64,000 nt of DNA from Capronia americana. Taxonomy: Eukaryota; Ascomycota; Eurotiomycetes; Chaetothyriales; Herpotrichiellaceae. The DNA lies in contig JADWQD010000022.1 in the NCBI GenBank assembly GCA_016110215.1, forward strand, positions 333,365 to 397,364, given 5' to 3'. The notes beneath the pieces were generated by a model. The model was not told the origin of the DNA and did no database searches. It saw only the letters and a program-made list of their open reading frames with translations. Positions 44,689 to 56,400 of this stretch are shown piece after piece (the stretch's first letter is position 1; every line of letters begins with the position of its first letter). The position numbers and the translations under genes were made by a program.

Positions 44689-45903
44689 ATGGCTGTCGCA
44701 ACAAAGTTGACGACGACAGTTGCTTCCAGACGTCCCCAAGAGACTCCTTATCAGCTCGATCCCGAACAGGTACACAATCACCCCGGTGATCTGATGACTC
44801 TCTAACTCGGGGCGCAGACACTCAAAGCATCTCGAGCCTTGCTACAGCACATTCAAACCGAGACCAAGCGCATACAGCAGGCTTCCTCGAAAAAGAGTCT
44901 GCTGGCGACCAGTGCCTCTGATTTGGACGAGGATGTTGCCGGAGACGCAGAAGCCCCGATATGGATGACCCTCACCACCAAACAACATATTGTCGACAAG
45001 AACCGGCTGAAACCCAGCAAAATCCCGGTGCCGCATTCTCTGAATACATCACCTGATCTCCGGATATGCGTCATCACCGCAGATCCTCAAAGAGCAGTGA
45101 AGAACCTCGTGGCCGACCCTGCGTTTCCGGAGCAACTCAAGTCTCGCATTACTCGAGTAATTGGTTTCACGAAGCTCAAGGCAAGATACAAGACCTTTGA
45201 ACAACTGCGAGAGCTGCTATCTGAGCATGACATCTTTCTGGCCGATGACCGAATCATCACTCGCCTACCCCAGACACTTGGCAAAGTCTTTTACAAGGGG
45301 ACATCGAAGAGACCGATTCCGATCGTCATCACAGACTCGAGGAAAGACAAGAAGGAGTCTAAAAAACCAAAGGAGGACGGCGCAGCTGCTTCCACCTCAC
45401 CGCAGGCACTGGCGAAAGAAATCGAGAAAGCTCTGAACTCTGTTCCCGTCAGCCTCAAACCCGGGGTTCTTGTCGCTGTACGCGTTGGGCTGGCTGCCTT
45501 TAAGCCAGAGCAGTTGGCGGAAAATATCACCGCTGTAGTGGGCAGATTGATTGAAAAACACGTCGTGAAAGGATGGAAAAACGTTCGAGGTATTCATATC
45601 AAAGGACAATCTTCGTTTGCGGTACCTCTGTGGCTTGCGGATGATTTGTGGACGGAGACAGAGGATATTCTTGACGCACCAGAAGCCATTGAGCAGCTGG
45701 ACAATGGTGTTGAGCACGATGAGAGTGGACAGAAGCGCAAGCGGAATCTAGCGACCACAAAGGGACCACAGGCCGGCTCTCGGAAACGGGCAAAAGTGGT
45801 CGAGGCAAAGAATGGGAAGTCTGGGTCCGATCAGCAAGATGCTCAGGCAAGAAAGAGCAAACTGGCCGCTCAAAAGGCAAAGGTGTTTGGCGAAGAGCTG
45901 TAG
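44689..45903 (+). CDS. Ribosomal L1-domain nucleolar protein (Cic1/Utp30-like)
   Basis: Exons 44689-44769 and 44818-45903 (48-bp intron) give 388 residues. The L1 fold spans about 30-280: PIWMTLTTKQHIVDKNRLKP, RICVITADPQ, GFTKLKARYKTFEQLRELLS, HDIFLADDRI, then LPQTLGKVFYKGTSKRPIPI. VRVGLAAFKPEQLAENI and VVKGWKNVRGIHIKG finish the domain, as in ribosome-assembly L1 proteins such as Cic1 and Utp30. The C-terminus is Lys/Arg-rich with bipartite-like nuclear signals (QKRKRN, SRKRAK) and ends in a helical QARKSKLAAQKAKVFG. It probably works in pre-60S or pre-90S particle assembly. It is not the ribosomal protein L1/uL1 itself, which is shorter. Confidence 0.87.
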
Positions 45904-46355
45904 GTGAAAATGGCTGGGGCTTGGTGTGTTAGTACAGCATGGTATGGATAGACCAAGGACCCTGTCCTGCGCAAGGCCTTGGGCCTCGATAATGAACAAT
46001 GTTCCTCGCCTTTGATACAGTACACGGCCGCACGTAAGAATGGACCCTCAGTGGCTGCTCACTTGGCTCTCGTTAAAGGCTTGGCACCCCTCGTCGTCAT
46101 GATCGGGCCACGGCACCTACGAGTGTGCGGCATCCTGCAGACGTGATTGCCCGAGTTCAGGTTTGGTTTGGGCGAAAACATAATATGCCCCTCCCATTTC
46201 ACTCTCCCTTGACAGGCATCTAGCGCATATTCACCACGACCAACACGCAGTGAATCTGGCGTCCAGTCCATAAGGCAGGATTCCTGCATCCTCTGTGCTT
46301 TCTGCCCTGCCGTCATGCGAGCGTCGGGAACGTCTCTACATCATCGCGGGCCGTC
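45904..46355. other. Intergenic region, L1-domain gene to Upf2
   Basis: These 452 bases between co-directed genes hold no recognised feature other than 3' and 5' flanks. Confidence 0.45.
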
Positions 46356-49300
46356 ATGGACCGCCAGCGCAAGAGTGCGTGTGTGATCTCGATCGACATG
46401 CAGCCCGCTGACACTTTTGACACAGGAACGATACGTGACCTGAACCTGCGCGTCTGGTCAGGCGCAAAGGGTATGCTGCGTCAGCCTGAGATCGATTTCA
46501 GCTCCAAATCATTGACAGGGCTACAGACGTGTACGAAGTAGCAAACTCCCTCGATTCGTCGCTCAAGAAAAACACGGCGTTTATTAAACGGCTGAGAACC
46601 GGATTATCGTCTGCTGCACAAGACACCTTCCTCTCCGAGATCCGCACATTGTCCCTTCAGAAATACCTCTCCGAGATCATCTCGGCCACGGCTGAAGGCT
46701 TGGGAAAATTGAAGACAGCTGGAGACATTGCAGCCGGAGTTGAGGTCGTCAGTGCCCTACACCAGCGATTCGGACCGCAAGATTTTACCAAGCAGTTAGC
46801 ATGGCTTCTGGGAAAAGGACTGACCCCGCCAGACAAGGCTCAACTCAAGCAGTGGAGCCCTGAAGTCCGTGAACGCGAAGAGAAGGAACGTCTGGTTAGA
46901 CATCGGGTCCTCCTTCGAGTTGTCACCGAGTTTTGGCTGTGTGGTATTCTCAGAAGCTTGGATGACGTGGACCGACCAGACGAAGCTGCACCGCGAGGCA
47001 AAGACGGCACCTCTCAACCTGAAGTCAAGCCAAAAGCGGTTGCAAACGGCCCTCGATCGGATTCCCACCTGGACCATGAGCCGTTTCCCCTGGAAGTCTT
47101 GAAAGAGTTGCTTGGCCATGACCCCGAGCATGCTAATCTGAGTTTGGCTGTCCTCTTCGTCAAGAACTTCGCCTGGGACGTTATGGGCATCAAACCACCC
47201 TCTGATGGCAGCCGGAAGACGGTCGATGCTGAGGGCCATGTCACTGAGAATGGTAAGGATAGCGAGGACTCCGCCGATACTGCTGAGGGAGATGAACCGA
47301 TTATTCCTCCACCCATTCGACAGCGCTTTGTCAACGTGCTCGAACGTTACTTGTCCAGCGTCAAAAATCACGTTATCCGAGATCAACGATCCCTCAACAA
47401 CCAAAGCCGTCGAAATGCTGAAGCTTATGTCAAAAGCGGTGAGATCTTTGAGGATAGACAGGCCAACTTTGAGAAGCAAACAAAGGCACAAGAGAAGCTG
47501 GTCGCAAATGCGCAGATTCTCTGTGATGTTCTTGGACAAGAGATGCCGGATCTCGAGGAGAAGGACAGTACAGAGAATGCCGCTTCAGGCACTGTCGGCA
47601 TGATCAAGACAGGCGATTACCTCAGAGGTTCGGCTGACGGTGCCGGGATCTGGGAAGATGAGGACGAGCGTCGCTTCTACGAAAATTTGGTCGATCTCAA
47701 AGGCCGCGTCCCGAGCATCCTTCTAGAAGACTCAAAGAAGAAGACCGAGACGGAGGAAGCTTCAACTGCTATCACTGACAGTACGTCTGGGAAGCCTTCT
47801 GAGACTGACGACCACTCGACCGCAATTGCAAACAAGACAGTGGGGGCCCAAGTCGATGCGATACTCCTCCGTTTGCCCGAACTGCAGACCAAGGAGATGG
47901 TCGACCAGGTTGCTCTGGACTTTTGTTTCCTCAACTCGAAAGCCTCCCGAAATCGCCTGATCAAGGCAATTCAAGAAGTACCGAAAGGTCGCATCGATCT
48001 ACTGCCACTTTATGCGCGCCTTGCGGCCACCCTCGGACAGTACATGCCAGATGTTCTTCAGGGACTGATCTCACATCTTGACGATGAATTCCGCAGCCTT
48101 CAAAGACGGAAATCTAAAGACTTTCTGGGGCAGATCCGCATGGCGAATATTCGCTACCTTGCCGAACTTACCAAATTTGGCATTGTCCCAGAGCATGTCA
48201 TCTTTCACTGCTTCAAGGTAAGTTTGGACGACTTCTCCAGGATGAACATTGAGATCATCGCACATCTACTTGAGAACTGTGGTCGTTATCTTCTTCGCAA
48301 TCCCGAGACCGCCCCGCGCATGACATCTTTCCTAGAGACACTGAACCGCAAGAAATCTGCGCAGCATATGGGAGCTCAGGAACGAATGCTAATCGAGAAT
48401 GCCTTATACTACGTCGACCCTCCACACCGAGCAGCAATCCAGCAAAAGGAACGGACGCCTACCGAGCTCTTCGTACGGCAGCTGGTCTACATGGACATGA
48501 CGAAGAGGAACTATATGAAAATCCTTAAGACCATCCGCAAACTGCATTGGGAGGAGAAGGAAGTCGTGCAGATGCTCGAAAAGATTTTCAGCAAGCCGGG
48601 AAAGGTCAAATTCAGTAACATTCATCTCTTGGCTGTGCTGCTTCAAGCACTGTTCCGATATCATCAAGATTTTGCGATTGGGGTAATCGACAACGTTCTT
48701 GAGTCTATCACACTAGGCCTGGAGCAAAACGACTTTAAGTTCAATCAGCGGCGAATAGCTGAAGTCAAGTACCTCGGGGAACTCTACAATTATAAGATGA
48801 TTGATTCGACAGTCGTCTTCGACACCCTATACCGTCTCGTCACCTTCGGCCACGAGGGAGGGACCCCCCAGCCTGGCAACTTCACGCCTTTTGACCCCCC
48901 AGACGACTATTTCCGAATCCGACTGGTCTGCACTATTCTTGACACTTGTGGCGTCTGTTTTGATAGAGGCAGTTCTAAGAAAAAGCTTGACTTTTTCCTG
49001 ACCTTCTTTCAGTACTACATGGCCACCAAAGAACCTCTGCCAATGGAGATTGACTTCCTTGTGCAAGACACATACTCCCTTGTCCGGCCTAATTGGAAGC
49101 TGGTCACGGACCTTGGAGAGGCTGCGAAGGTCTTTGCTGAAGCTGTAAGCGCAAATTACAAGCAACAGGCAGCAGAAAAGTCTACCGAACAGGCGGAGGA
49201 TATGGACGACTCGGCCTCCGACGATGCTCTCGGCGATGGCGACGGCGAGGTCGAGGGTGAGGTTGCTCAATCTTCAGAAGACGATGGAGACGTAAGCACA

Positions 49301-50145
49301 TACAAATTCGAGTCTATATCATTCACTGACCGGTACCAGGCTGGCGCAGACGAAGATACCGGCGAGGACAGAGACGAGGTTGAGTCGGACGAAGAAGAGC
49401 AGATTGTGGTTATGCGCCAAGAAGAACAGCTCGACCCTGAGGAGGAGGCTGAGTTTGACCGTGCATTTGAGAAAATGATGGCCGAAAGTTTGGACTCGCG
49501 CAAGTTCGAGCGCAAGACTCTCTTCGACGTACCGATACCGATTCGCAAGATCCAACGAGGGCCGATCGAGGCAAATGACGACGAATCTGTCCCTGCACCG
49601 GTGTCTGAGCCTAACACGATGGCGTTCTCGTTGATGACAAAGAAGGGCAACCGACAACAAGCAAGTAGCCCTGATTCATGGAACAGGGTGAGTAGCGTGT
49701 GGTTACAGTGTACTGACAATCTCTGTAGACTAGGACGATCGAGCTACCTTCGGATTCGAGCTTCGCCGTTTCGATGAAATCCCAGCAGGCAGCTGAACGA
49801 GAAGAACAGCAGCGGATCAAGAACCTTGTCCTGAACTATGATCTGCGCGAGGATGATTCCCATGACGGTATTCCCATTGGATTTCCTTGTGGCCCCGTTA
49901 TGCAACCCCCATTGGAGAGGAACCCAAATACTAAAGGTCTTAAACTAGGCCCGGACCACTACAATCCCTCCCTCAGCCGCTCTGAGAGATCGGGGCGCCA
50001 TGCGCCCCGAGCAAGAAGACTTAACTTGAGCGACGTCGACTGGTACGGCAAGAAAACTTTCGCTGAGAAAGCGGAGAACGAGGCACCCCGAAATCCTCGT
50101 TCGCCGGCTCTCAGAACTCCCAGACTGTTAAAGAAGCCAGGCTGA
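46356..50145 (+). CDS. UPF2: Nonsense-mediated mRNA decay factor Upf2 (three MIF4G domains)
   Basis: It bridges Upf1 and Upf3 on mRNAs with premature stops, triggering their decay in the cytoplasm. Exons 46356-46374, 46426-46470, 46527-49291, 49340-49687 and 49729-50145 give 1,197 residues. The first two coding exons are tiny (19 and 45 nt) and join to MDRQRKRTIRDLNLRVWSG, then KDVYEVANSLD. MIF4G-1 starts near LDSSLKKNTAFIKRLRTGL, MIF4G-2 near residue 430 and MIF4G-3 near 620 (YMDMTKRNYMKILKTIRKLH). An acidic linker (EDMDDSASDDALGDGDGEVE) precedes the Upf1-binding region (DSRKFERKTLFDVPIPI; FSLMTKKGNRQQ). The 49292-49339 intron is in frame (48 bp) and its removal is my choice; keeping it adds 16 residues. 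The others are required. Confidence 0.93.
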
Positions 50146-50528
50146 TTGGCCTCTTTTGGCCGTGATAGGACGTGAAACGTTGCGACTTGAGTCTTGAAGG
50201 GAGCCTCCCGGAGATTCGTCCCCATGCTTATTCAAGCGATCAGACAGTATGCATTAGCATTTAGTCCGGTCAAACACACCCGCCGCGAAGTGGCACTCCC
50301 TGTCACAACGATCGATGTTCGACCAACAGCTATTCCCGGCGTCTCGAGTCCGGTAGGATCGTCAAGGCCATTCGCCGCCATCACCATGTGGCGGGCGCGC
50401 TCCAGGGAGACAACCAATATAGGGGCAGCAGCTGGTCAGCTCGAAGATGGTCGCCCTTGACGCAGGATGAGAAGAAGTCCACCGAATGGCACCAATGGTC
50501 AGACTACTGCAGCCCACGCCCGCACCTC
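50146..50528. other. Convergent intergenic region, Upf2 to thiamine pyrophosphokinase
   Basis: These 383 bases hold the 3' ends of both genes. No other feature is seen. Confidence 0.45.
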
Positions 50529-51416
50529 TCAGGGGTGGCCTAAATCGCCACCTGCCGTGAGGCGTTTGTCCAGCTCCAGAGTGAATAATGGTCTCGGTCC
50601 TTCAAAGGCAATCTCAATTTTGTCGGCACGAATATGGTTACTGGTACTCAGTTGGCCGCCAAACTCGGTGGGCCAGTCCTCTACATCCCATTCGAGACCT
50701 CTGGTCGTCAACAACGTCCGTCCGAGAACAGGGAGGATGCCCACGTTTTCGGCAAAATACCCGGGCTCGAGGTGGATGATGTTTGTGTTCTTATCATTAC
50801 GGTCTTCCGACGCGGTGATGCTAGAGGTTGCGGCTGATAAGGAAGATAGAACAAATGACAAGCTTTGTTCTGACAATAAGTAAATCCGCCCTTTCAGCAG
50901 CGAAAGGTCGTTCTCGGCCATGAAAAGGTGATGGATCTGTGAGAAGCCTTGGTCGACTCGTCCGCCAAGGCCGCCTAGGACGACAACATCCATCGTGTCG
51001 CCTCCGCCATGGTCGTGTGGGCGGCGTGTTTTTGCCCACTCACGGATGTACTTCAAGCACTTCGTAAAGTCGGTGGAATACTGGTCCGGATCCTTGACCA
51101 CCTGCACGCCACATGAGCGATAATACTCCTCCACCTCCTTATCTAGCGAATCCAAATCGCCCACAATAGCATCTGGGAGACGGCTTGACACCTGCGATAG
51201 CCTTCGAAATGCCCTGGCCGGCCTGGGGACAGCGCCCGGACCGCCGTCGTGCTTGTACAGTCTATTTGCTCCACCGTCGGCACACACGAGGAGAGAGGCC
51301 GATCCAATGACTGTGTGTAGAGCAGGTTCGTTCACGGGCTGGTTGAGCACGATGATGGCATACGGGTGGGTGGGTTTGCCGTTCAGGAGACCGCACGGGT
51401 GCCAGTTGATGGGCAT
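50529..51416 (-). CDS. Thiamine pyrophosphokinase
   Basis: It transfers pyrophosphate from ATP to thiamine, giving the cofactor thiamine diphosphate. Single exon, 295 residues, close to the usual fungal size. The catalytic N-terminal domain shows VCADGGANRLYK and PDAIVGDLDSLD (the acidic residues bind Mg-ATP), then KDPDQYSTDFTKCLKYI and VVVLGGLGGRVDQGFSQIHH, all family signatures. The C-terminal thiamine-binding beta domain includes TTRGLEWDVEDWPTEFGG and TSNHIRADKIEI. The ATG at 51416 gives MPINWHPCGLLNGK, a normal start; frames upstream have no ATG with support. It may be regulated by thiamine, but I see no riboswitch in the flanks. Confidence 0.94.
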   Translation of the reverse strand: MPINWHPCGLLNGKPTHPYAIIVLNQPVNEPALHTVIGSASLLVCADGGANRLYKHDGGPGAVPRPARAFRRLSQVSSRLPDAIVGDLDSLDKEVEEYYRSCGVQVVKDPDQYSTDFTKCLKYIREWAKTRRPHDHGGGDTMDVVVLGGLGGRVDQGFSQIHHLFMAENDLSLLKGRIYLLSEQSLSFVLSSLSAATSSITASEDRNDKNTNIIHLEPGYFAENVGILPVLGRTLLTTRGLEWDVEDWPTEFGGQLSTSNHIRADKIEIAFEGPRPLFTLELDKRLTAGGDLGHP

Positions 51417-52383
51417 ATTGAGGAATATATAATATAAATTAGGGATGTAGCAAACCAGAAGCACGGAATCTTGGTTTTCCTTTCCATGAACTAGATAGGA
51501 CTAGATTGGGGCTAGGTGGGAATATTATATTGGCACACGATTGCACGGTGAAGTGGCCGTGTCGCTCCGAAAATGACGCGCATGCATGTGTAAAGTAAGC
51601 CTTGTGTCGCCTGTGTAGCCTCGCCTTGCTTGGCGTTTCGGCCATGCACACCTGGGAATATTCTCTCGGAGTTTCTGTCATCAAGGCAGAGCGAAGTTGA
51701 TTACTTCATTGTCCTCTGCATGCCGCAGCCGAAGTTCGAAAGTCCAACGGCAGGTTAAGCGAAGGACAGTCTTGGCGGTCGTCTCTACCTCTGTTTCGCT
51801 TTCCCTCTTGCTTTTCAAAGAATGGTCAAACTCTACGAGCACCCGTTCCAACCCTGGCCTGGTTTCAAAAGATATGCAAACCCTCTGAACCCGCCAAATG
51901 ACATGATCCTCTTCTCTCCATCTGTGGACGTACTAGCCGTTTTCCTCAGCAATCGAGCTGCTGACTCATCCAGACTCCTGGGCCAATGCCCCGCCCACAC
52001 CTGCCCCTCGATGCCTCTCAACAATGTCCTTCTGGAAAACGCTCAGTTGCCAATGTATGGACTTGTCTTCCGTAAACATGGCGTCGATGACTATGGCAAG
52101 TTAAGTACCGACTCTCACTAAAATACCATCTCGTTTCCCCTTCGGGCGTCCTGTAGTTGTTGCTTTGCAGACATACGTCAACCTTTCCACTTCATCCGCC
52201 CGGAACGCGCCTCCACTTCACAGCATTCGATACCTTGCTGCCTCCTCCCCGTCTCTCATCTGGGGCATCCCGTCTTCAAAGTTGACCCAGTTCTATCCTC
52301 ATCTCTGTGCTGCTCACTTCTCCGAGCTCAGACCATCGCTCCCACCTTCGAGACCTGAGGCCCGAAAGCTCAACCTTAGCAAC
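51417..52383. other. Divergent intergenic region, thiamine pyrophosphokinase to SHB17-like gene
   Basis: About 0.97 kb. An ATG at 51822 opens 99 codons on the plus strand with no known motif; it could be an upstream ORF in a long, possibly intron-bearing leader. The same frame as the phosphatase is open back to about 52165 but has no ATG there. Splice-like signals (GTTAAG at 52099, CTGTAG near 52156) suggest a leader intron. Confidence 0.45.
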
Positions 52384-53194
52384 ATGACAACCCCCCGTTG
52401 TTTCATTGTGCGACACGGCGAGACCGAATGGTCCCTATCAGGCAAGCACACAGGCACGTCAGACATTCCATTAACCAAGAATGGGGAGAAACGAGTCCGC
52501 GCAACGGGACGAGCACTCGTCGGCGACGACAGGCTGATCGTCCCCAAGCAGCTGGCCCACATGTACGTCGACTCACCCAACTCCGTTAGACAGCCATGCT
52601 GATCTTGACGCCCTTCCTAGCTACGTCTCCCCTCGCCAGCGCGCCCAACGAACCCTCGAGCTCCTTGGCCTTGGCTGCCACGAGCCCTATCCCTGGCAGT
52701 CCACCTCAACGAGCCCTCCACCTCCCGAAGAGTCACCTCATGTTACGACCGCCCAGGTAACTGTCGAGCCCCGCATCGCAGAATGGGACTACGGCGACTA
52801 CGAGGGCATCACTAGCGCGGAGATCCGGGCGCTACGTAAACAGCAAGGACTAGACGAACACTGGGACATCTGGCGCGACGGGTGCCCCGGAGGAGAGAGC
52901 CCCGAGCAGGTCATCGCTCGCTTGGACAGCCTCATCTCGGAAATTCGAGAAAAGTACCACAGCAAGGTGATAGGCAAGCCGAAACAGGACGGTTTGACCG
53001 GTGACGTCCTAGTTGTAGCTCACGGACACATTCTACGGGCCTTCGCGATGCGATGGATTGGTCGACCATTGTCAGAAACGGCGATGATCATGGAGGCCGG
53101 CGGAGTGGGCACGCTCAGTTACGAGCACCACAACATCAAAGAGCCGGCGATTTTGCTAGGTGGTGGTTTTGTTGTCGGCGGAGAGAAGGAATAG
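52384..53194 (+). CDS. Histidine phosphatase, SHB17-like (sedoheptulose-1,7-bisphosphatase)
   Basis: A member of the phosphoglycerate-mutase/histidine-phosphatase superfamily. Exons 52384-52562 and 52621-53194 give 250 residues. RHGETEW near the start carries the phospho-accepting His; GKHTGTSDIPLT and SPRQRAQRT follow, the latter with the second active-site Arg. EWDYGDYEGIT has the catalytic Glu, and VVAHGHILRAF holds the second His. The sequence GKHTGTSDIPLTKNGE is close to fungal Shb17, which opens the non-oxidative route from triose phosphates to ribose; the substrate is inferred by that resemblance. A short Pro/Ser insert (STSPPPPEESP) sits near residue 85. Confidence 0.9.
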
Positions 53195-53467
53195 GTCGGG
53201 TAATAGAGATGGGAAACAGAGAATAATCTTTTCCGTATTCAAGCGGGATTACAAGAGGAGCACCGTTCTCAACCTTCACGGGAGGAACCAACCTCGTAGC
53301 CTCCGACCTCCAATGTCACACGAGTCTGGGTGAGGCGCGTGCCGGAAACATGCTTGACAGCTTAAGTAGCCTCCACCGAAAGCCAAGACGTCGGTTGGCT
53401 TCTGATTCCTTCCTGCCACTCCATCCTCATGTTCCTACCGCTCAGCCCCGATTCAGGGCACCTTACC

Positions 53468-56400
53468 TCACCACCCACCCTGTGGCTGTGCAGCCGCCGC
53501 ATCCCCTCCTTCTCCCCAAGCTGCCCCTTCGTTCTCATTGATAGGAGAAGGCGGTCGAGGCGGCACAGTCGGCGTCGGCGGGCGCGGTCCCGCACCCATG
53601 GGAGCATTGGCCCAATTCGTCTGCCCGCCTCCCACAGTCCCCTCGGCGCCGAAATTGATCGGCGGTGGAGGCGGAGGACCAGACATCACGGGCGCGCCGC
53701 TCGCTGCTCCAGCGCTGGCAAACAGCCGGCTGTAGTCGCCCAGACTCGGACCGGGAGGCGCGCCAAGTACTCGTATGTCCTTCGGACTGATTCCTGAGCT
53801 GTGGCGTGACGGTTCTTGCGGGTGGATAGTGTTGCTATGTTGGACAGGACCACCTTGCGATCGCGCGCCGGAAGCCCCGGGCGGGTGCGTTGCAGTGCTT
53901 GGTTTGCGCTCTTGGGCACCGTCCCAGCCGGAATTGTTGGCCGCGTTGTTATTGCAGTCATTCCCGTTCTGCCAGTTGTTCTCATGCCCATTTCCGTTGT
54001 TGTTGTTCTGGTTCGGAGGGCCGCCGTTGCTCTGGTTACTTGACGAGTACCGTATCCCGAGGCCAGCGTTGTTGTACACGTTCCGCACCGGAGGCAAGTT
54101 GTAATGCAGGAAGCTCAGGTCCGGTGCAGGGACGGAGATTTGTTCAAAGCCATTCTTCGCAGATGGGGTCGGCTTGGGTGCTGGCTCTGGGATGTTCCCG
54201 CCGAGCGCGCCCTTGGCTCGCAGCACCAGCTGGATGAGTTCTGCCTTGTCCAGATTCTCCAGCGCATTGACCTCTTCGTCTCCCGTCGGTTCGCCTGCAA
54301 TGTCGATCCCGATTTCGTCCTTCAATTGCTCCCTAGTGCGATACTTGAAGACGAACTTGGCGTACGGCTCGTCAAGTGAATCGATGTAGCAGGGCGCGCA
54401 TCTCTTCTTGACGTAGAGGTAGCCCGGTCCCGGTTGGACCTGTTTGGTGACGCCCCTGGACTGTGCAATCGCTTGAGGCACATCGTACCGGGGCTCTTCT
54501 TCCGCATCTGGAGGGGGGCCTTGCCGGGCAAGAGATTTCGCGCCATAATATGGTCCGTGGGGGCCGTACAGGACTCGACTGTGCGAGTGACTATTTCCTG
54601 CCGTTGGCTGGCCGCTGGAAGCAGAAGTATTGTTATGGCTATTACTCGAATTCCTTGCCTGGTCGCTGGGAGCAGCGTTGTTGTTCCAGTTGTTGTCCCA
54701 AGAGTTTGCCTGATTCTGGGGTGTGGGGTTTTTGTTCTGGTCGTTGTTCCAACCATTACCGCTACCTGAGCTCTGGTTGTTCTGGGTCTCATTTGCCCAA
54801 CCATTGTCATTGCCGCCTTGCTGGTTGCCAGAGTCTCTGTTATCCCAACCTTGATCGTTGTTGTCATTGGAGTTGTTATTGTTACCACTGTTGTCGCCGG
54901 AATCATTGTTGTCGCCCCAACCGTCGCCGTTATTGTCGCCGAAACCGTTGTTGTTGTTGTTGCTTGTGTCGTTGTTCTTCTCCCAATCTGTGTCGGCGTT
55001 GTTTTCATTGTTGTCGTTCAAGGCATCTGTATTGTCGTTACTATTAGCTGGACACTCTGTGCTCGAAAGGTTGTCTATACCATTAGAATTGCTGTTACCA
55101 GCACCATTCGCCCAGCCGTCAGAGTTATCGCCAGAGTTGTTGTTTCCACCAGAATTGCCCCAGCCGTCGTTATTGTTGTTTTCTGCCGGCGGGTTTTGAT
55201 CCGAAATGTCATCATATCGAACATTGCTAGAAGTGTTATTTTCTGGTTTGCTAGAACCGTCATCGCCTTGCTGTTGGCCAACAGAATTGTTTGGTTGCCC
55301 ACTGGTACCATTGGGAATCGAAGTTCCTGTCGGCCCAGCGTTGATATTTGGTCCTTGGGTGTGGAAAAGAGGCTGGTTCCCTGGTGGCGGGTACACGGGG
55401 AACGCGCCAGGGAATGATGGCATAAACGCATTTGTGGGAATACCAGGTGGTATCACATAATGGACTGGATGGGGTTGGGCTTGTGGCACATGGGCGTAGT
55501 GCATTGGTACCTGAGGGTGCGGAACAGGTGGGCCTGAAGGAACTGCTGCCGCTGCTGTATTTGGAGCGTGAGATGCTGCAAATGGAGGAAGCCCATGAAT
55601 TTGCTGCACAGGCTGGCTTGCCTGGTGAGGAGGCACAGTTGACTGAGGCAAGACAAAAGGTGGGTGAGCGTATGCATGCGGTGCAGGATGGTTGGGTGGG
55701 GGAGCACGATGCTGATAGCTGCTGTAGACTTGCTGCGGCTCGCGGTGCCTCGAACCGTACGGGTAAGGGCCTCGCTCAGGAGTCACAGCATAGTCTGGGT
55801 ATCGATTATGCTCTCCATAGTGGCCTGAGTCATGATAGCTGCGGGGGCGTGTTCTGGTGTACTCGCGTCGGTCGTTGCGTTCCCACACGGGGTGACGGCG
55901 AGGCTCATATCTTTCATATCTGTCATCGTAATCACCTTGCCGCAGACCTCGCCCATCACCATAGTCAAAGTGGACATGTCTCTCTGACCTAGGAGGCGGG
56001 CTATCAGGGCGTGCAAACACGTCCGGTCCTGGAGAATCGCGGTAAGAGTATCGTGTTGGTCGCGCTTCCTCATAAGGTGCAGGGTGTGCACGGTAGATCG
56101 GCTGGCGGTGCGAGCCTTCCTGCGGGCCATAGCGAGCTGGAGTTCCGCTATTTGGTTGCCAGTAATCGTAATACCCATCAGCAGGGGCATCTCCAGAGAA
56201 GTGACGTGCTGGTGGCTCATCAGCAGGTCCGTCGAAGAGACCGAAAAGGCCAGGCATCGCCTCCTCGACTGTGGCATCAGGCTCAGCTACAGGTGCAGGT
56301 GTTTGTTCTTTGTCGGATTGTTTCTCGAGGGCTGATCTCCTGTCGACGGCGTCCGCTTCTGCAACCGAATCTGTCTTGTCGCTGCCCTCGTCCTCGTCCA

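Noticed and set aside
48219..48241. GTAAGT...CTCCAG inside Upf2 resembling an intron
   Set aside because: Only about 25 bp, too short to splice, and it encodes KVSLDDFSRMNIE, a conserved part of the MIF4G region.
52165..52383. In-frame N-terminal extension of the SHB17-like phosphatase
   Set aside because: The extension has no ATG. The family normally starts a few residues before the RHGE motif, as the ATG at 52384 does.
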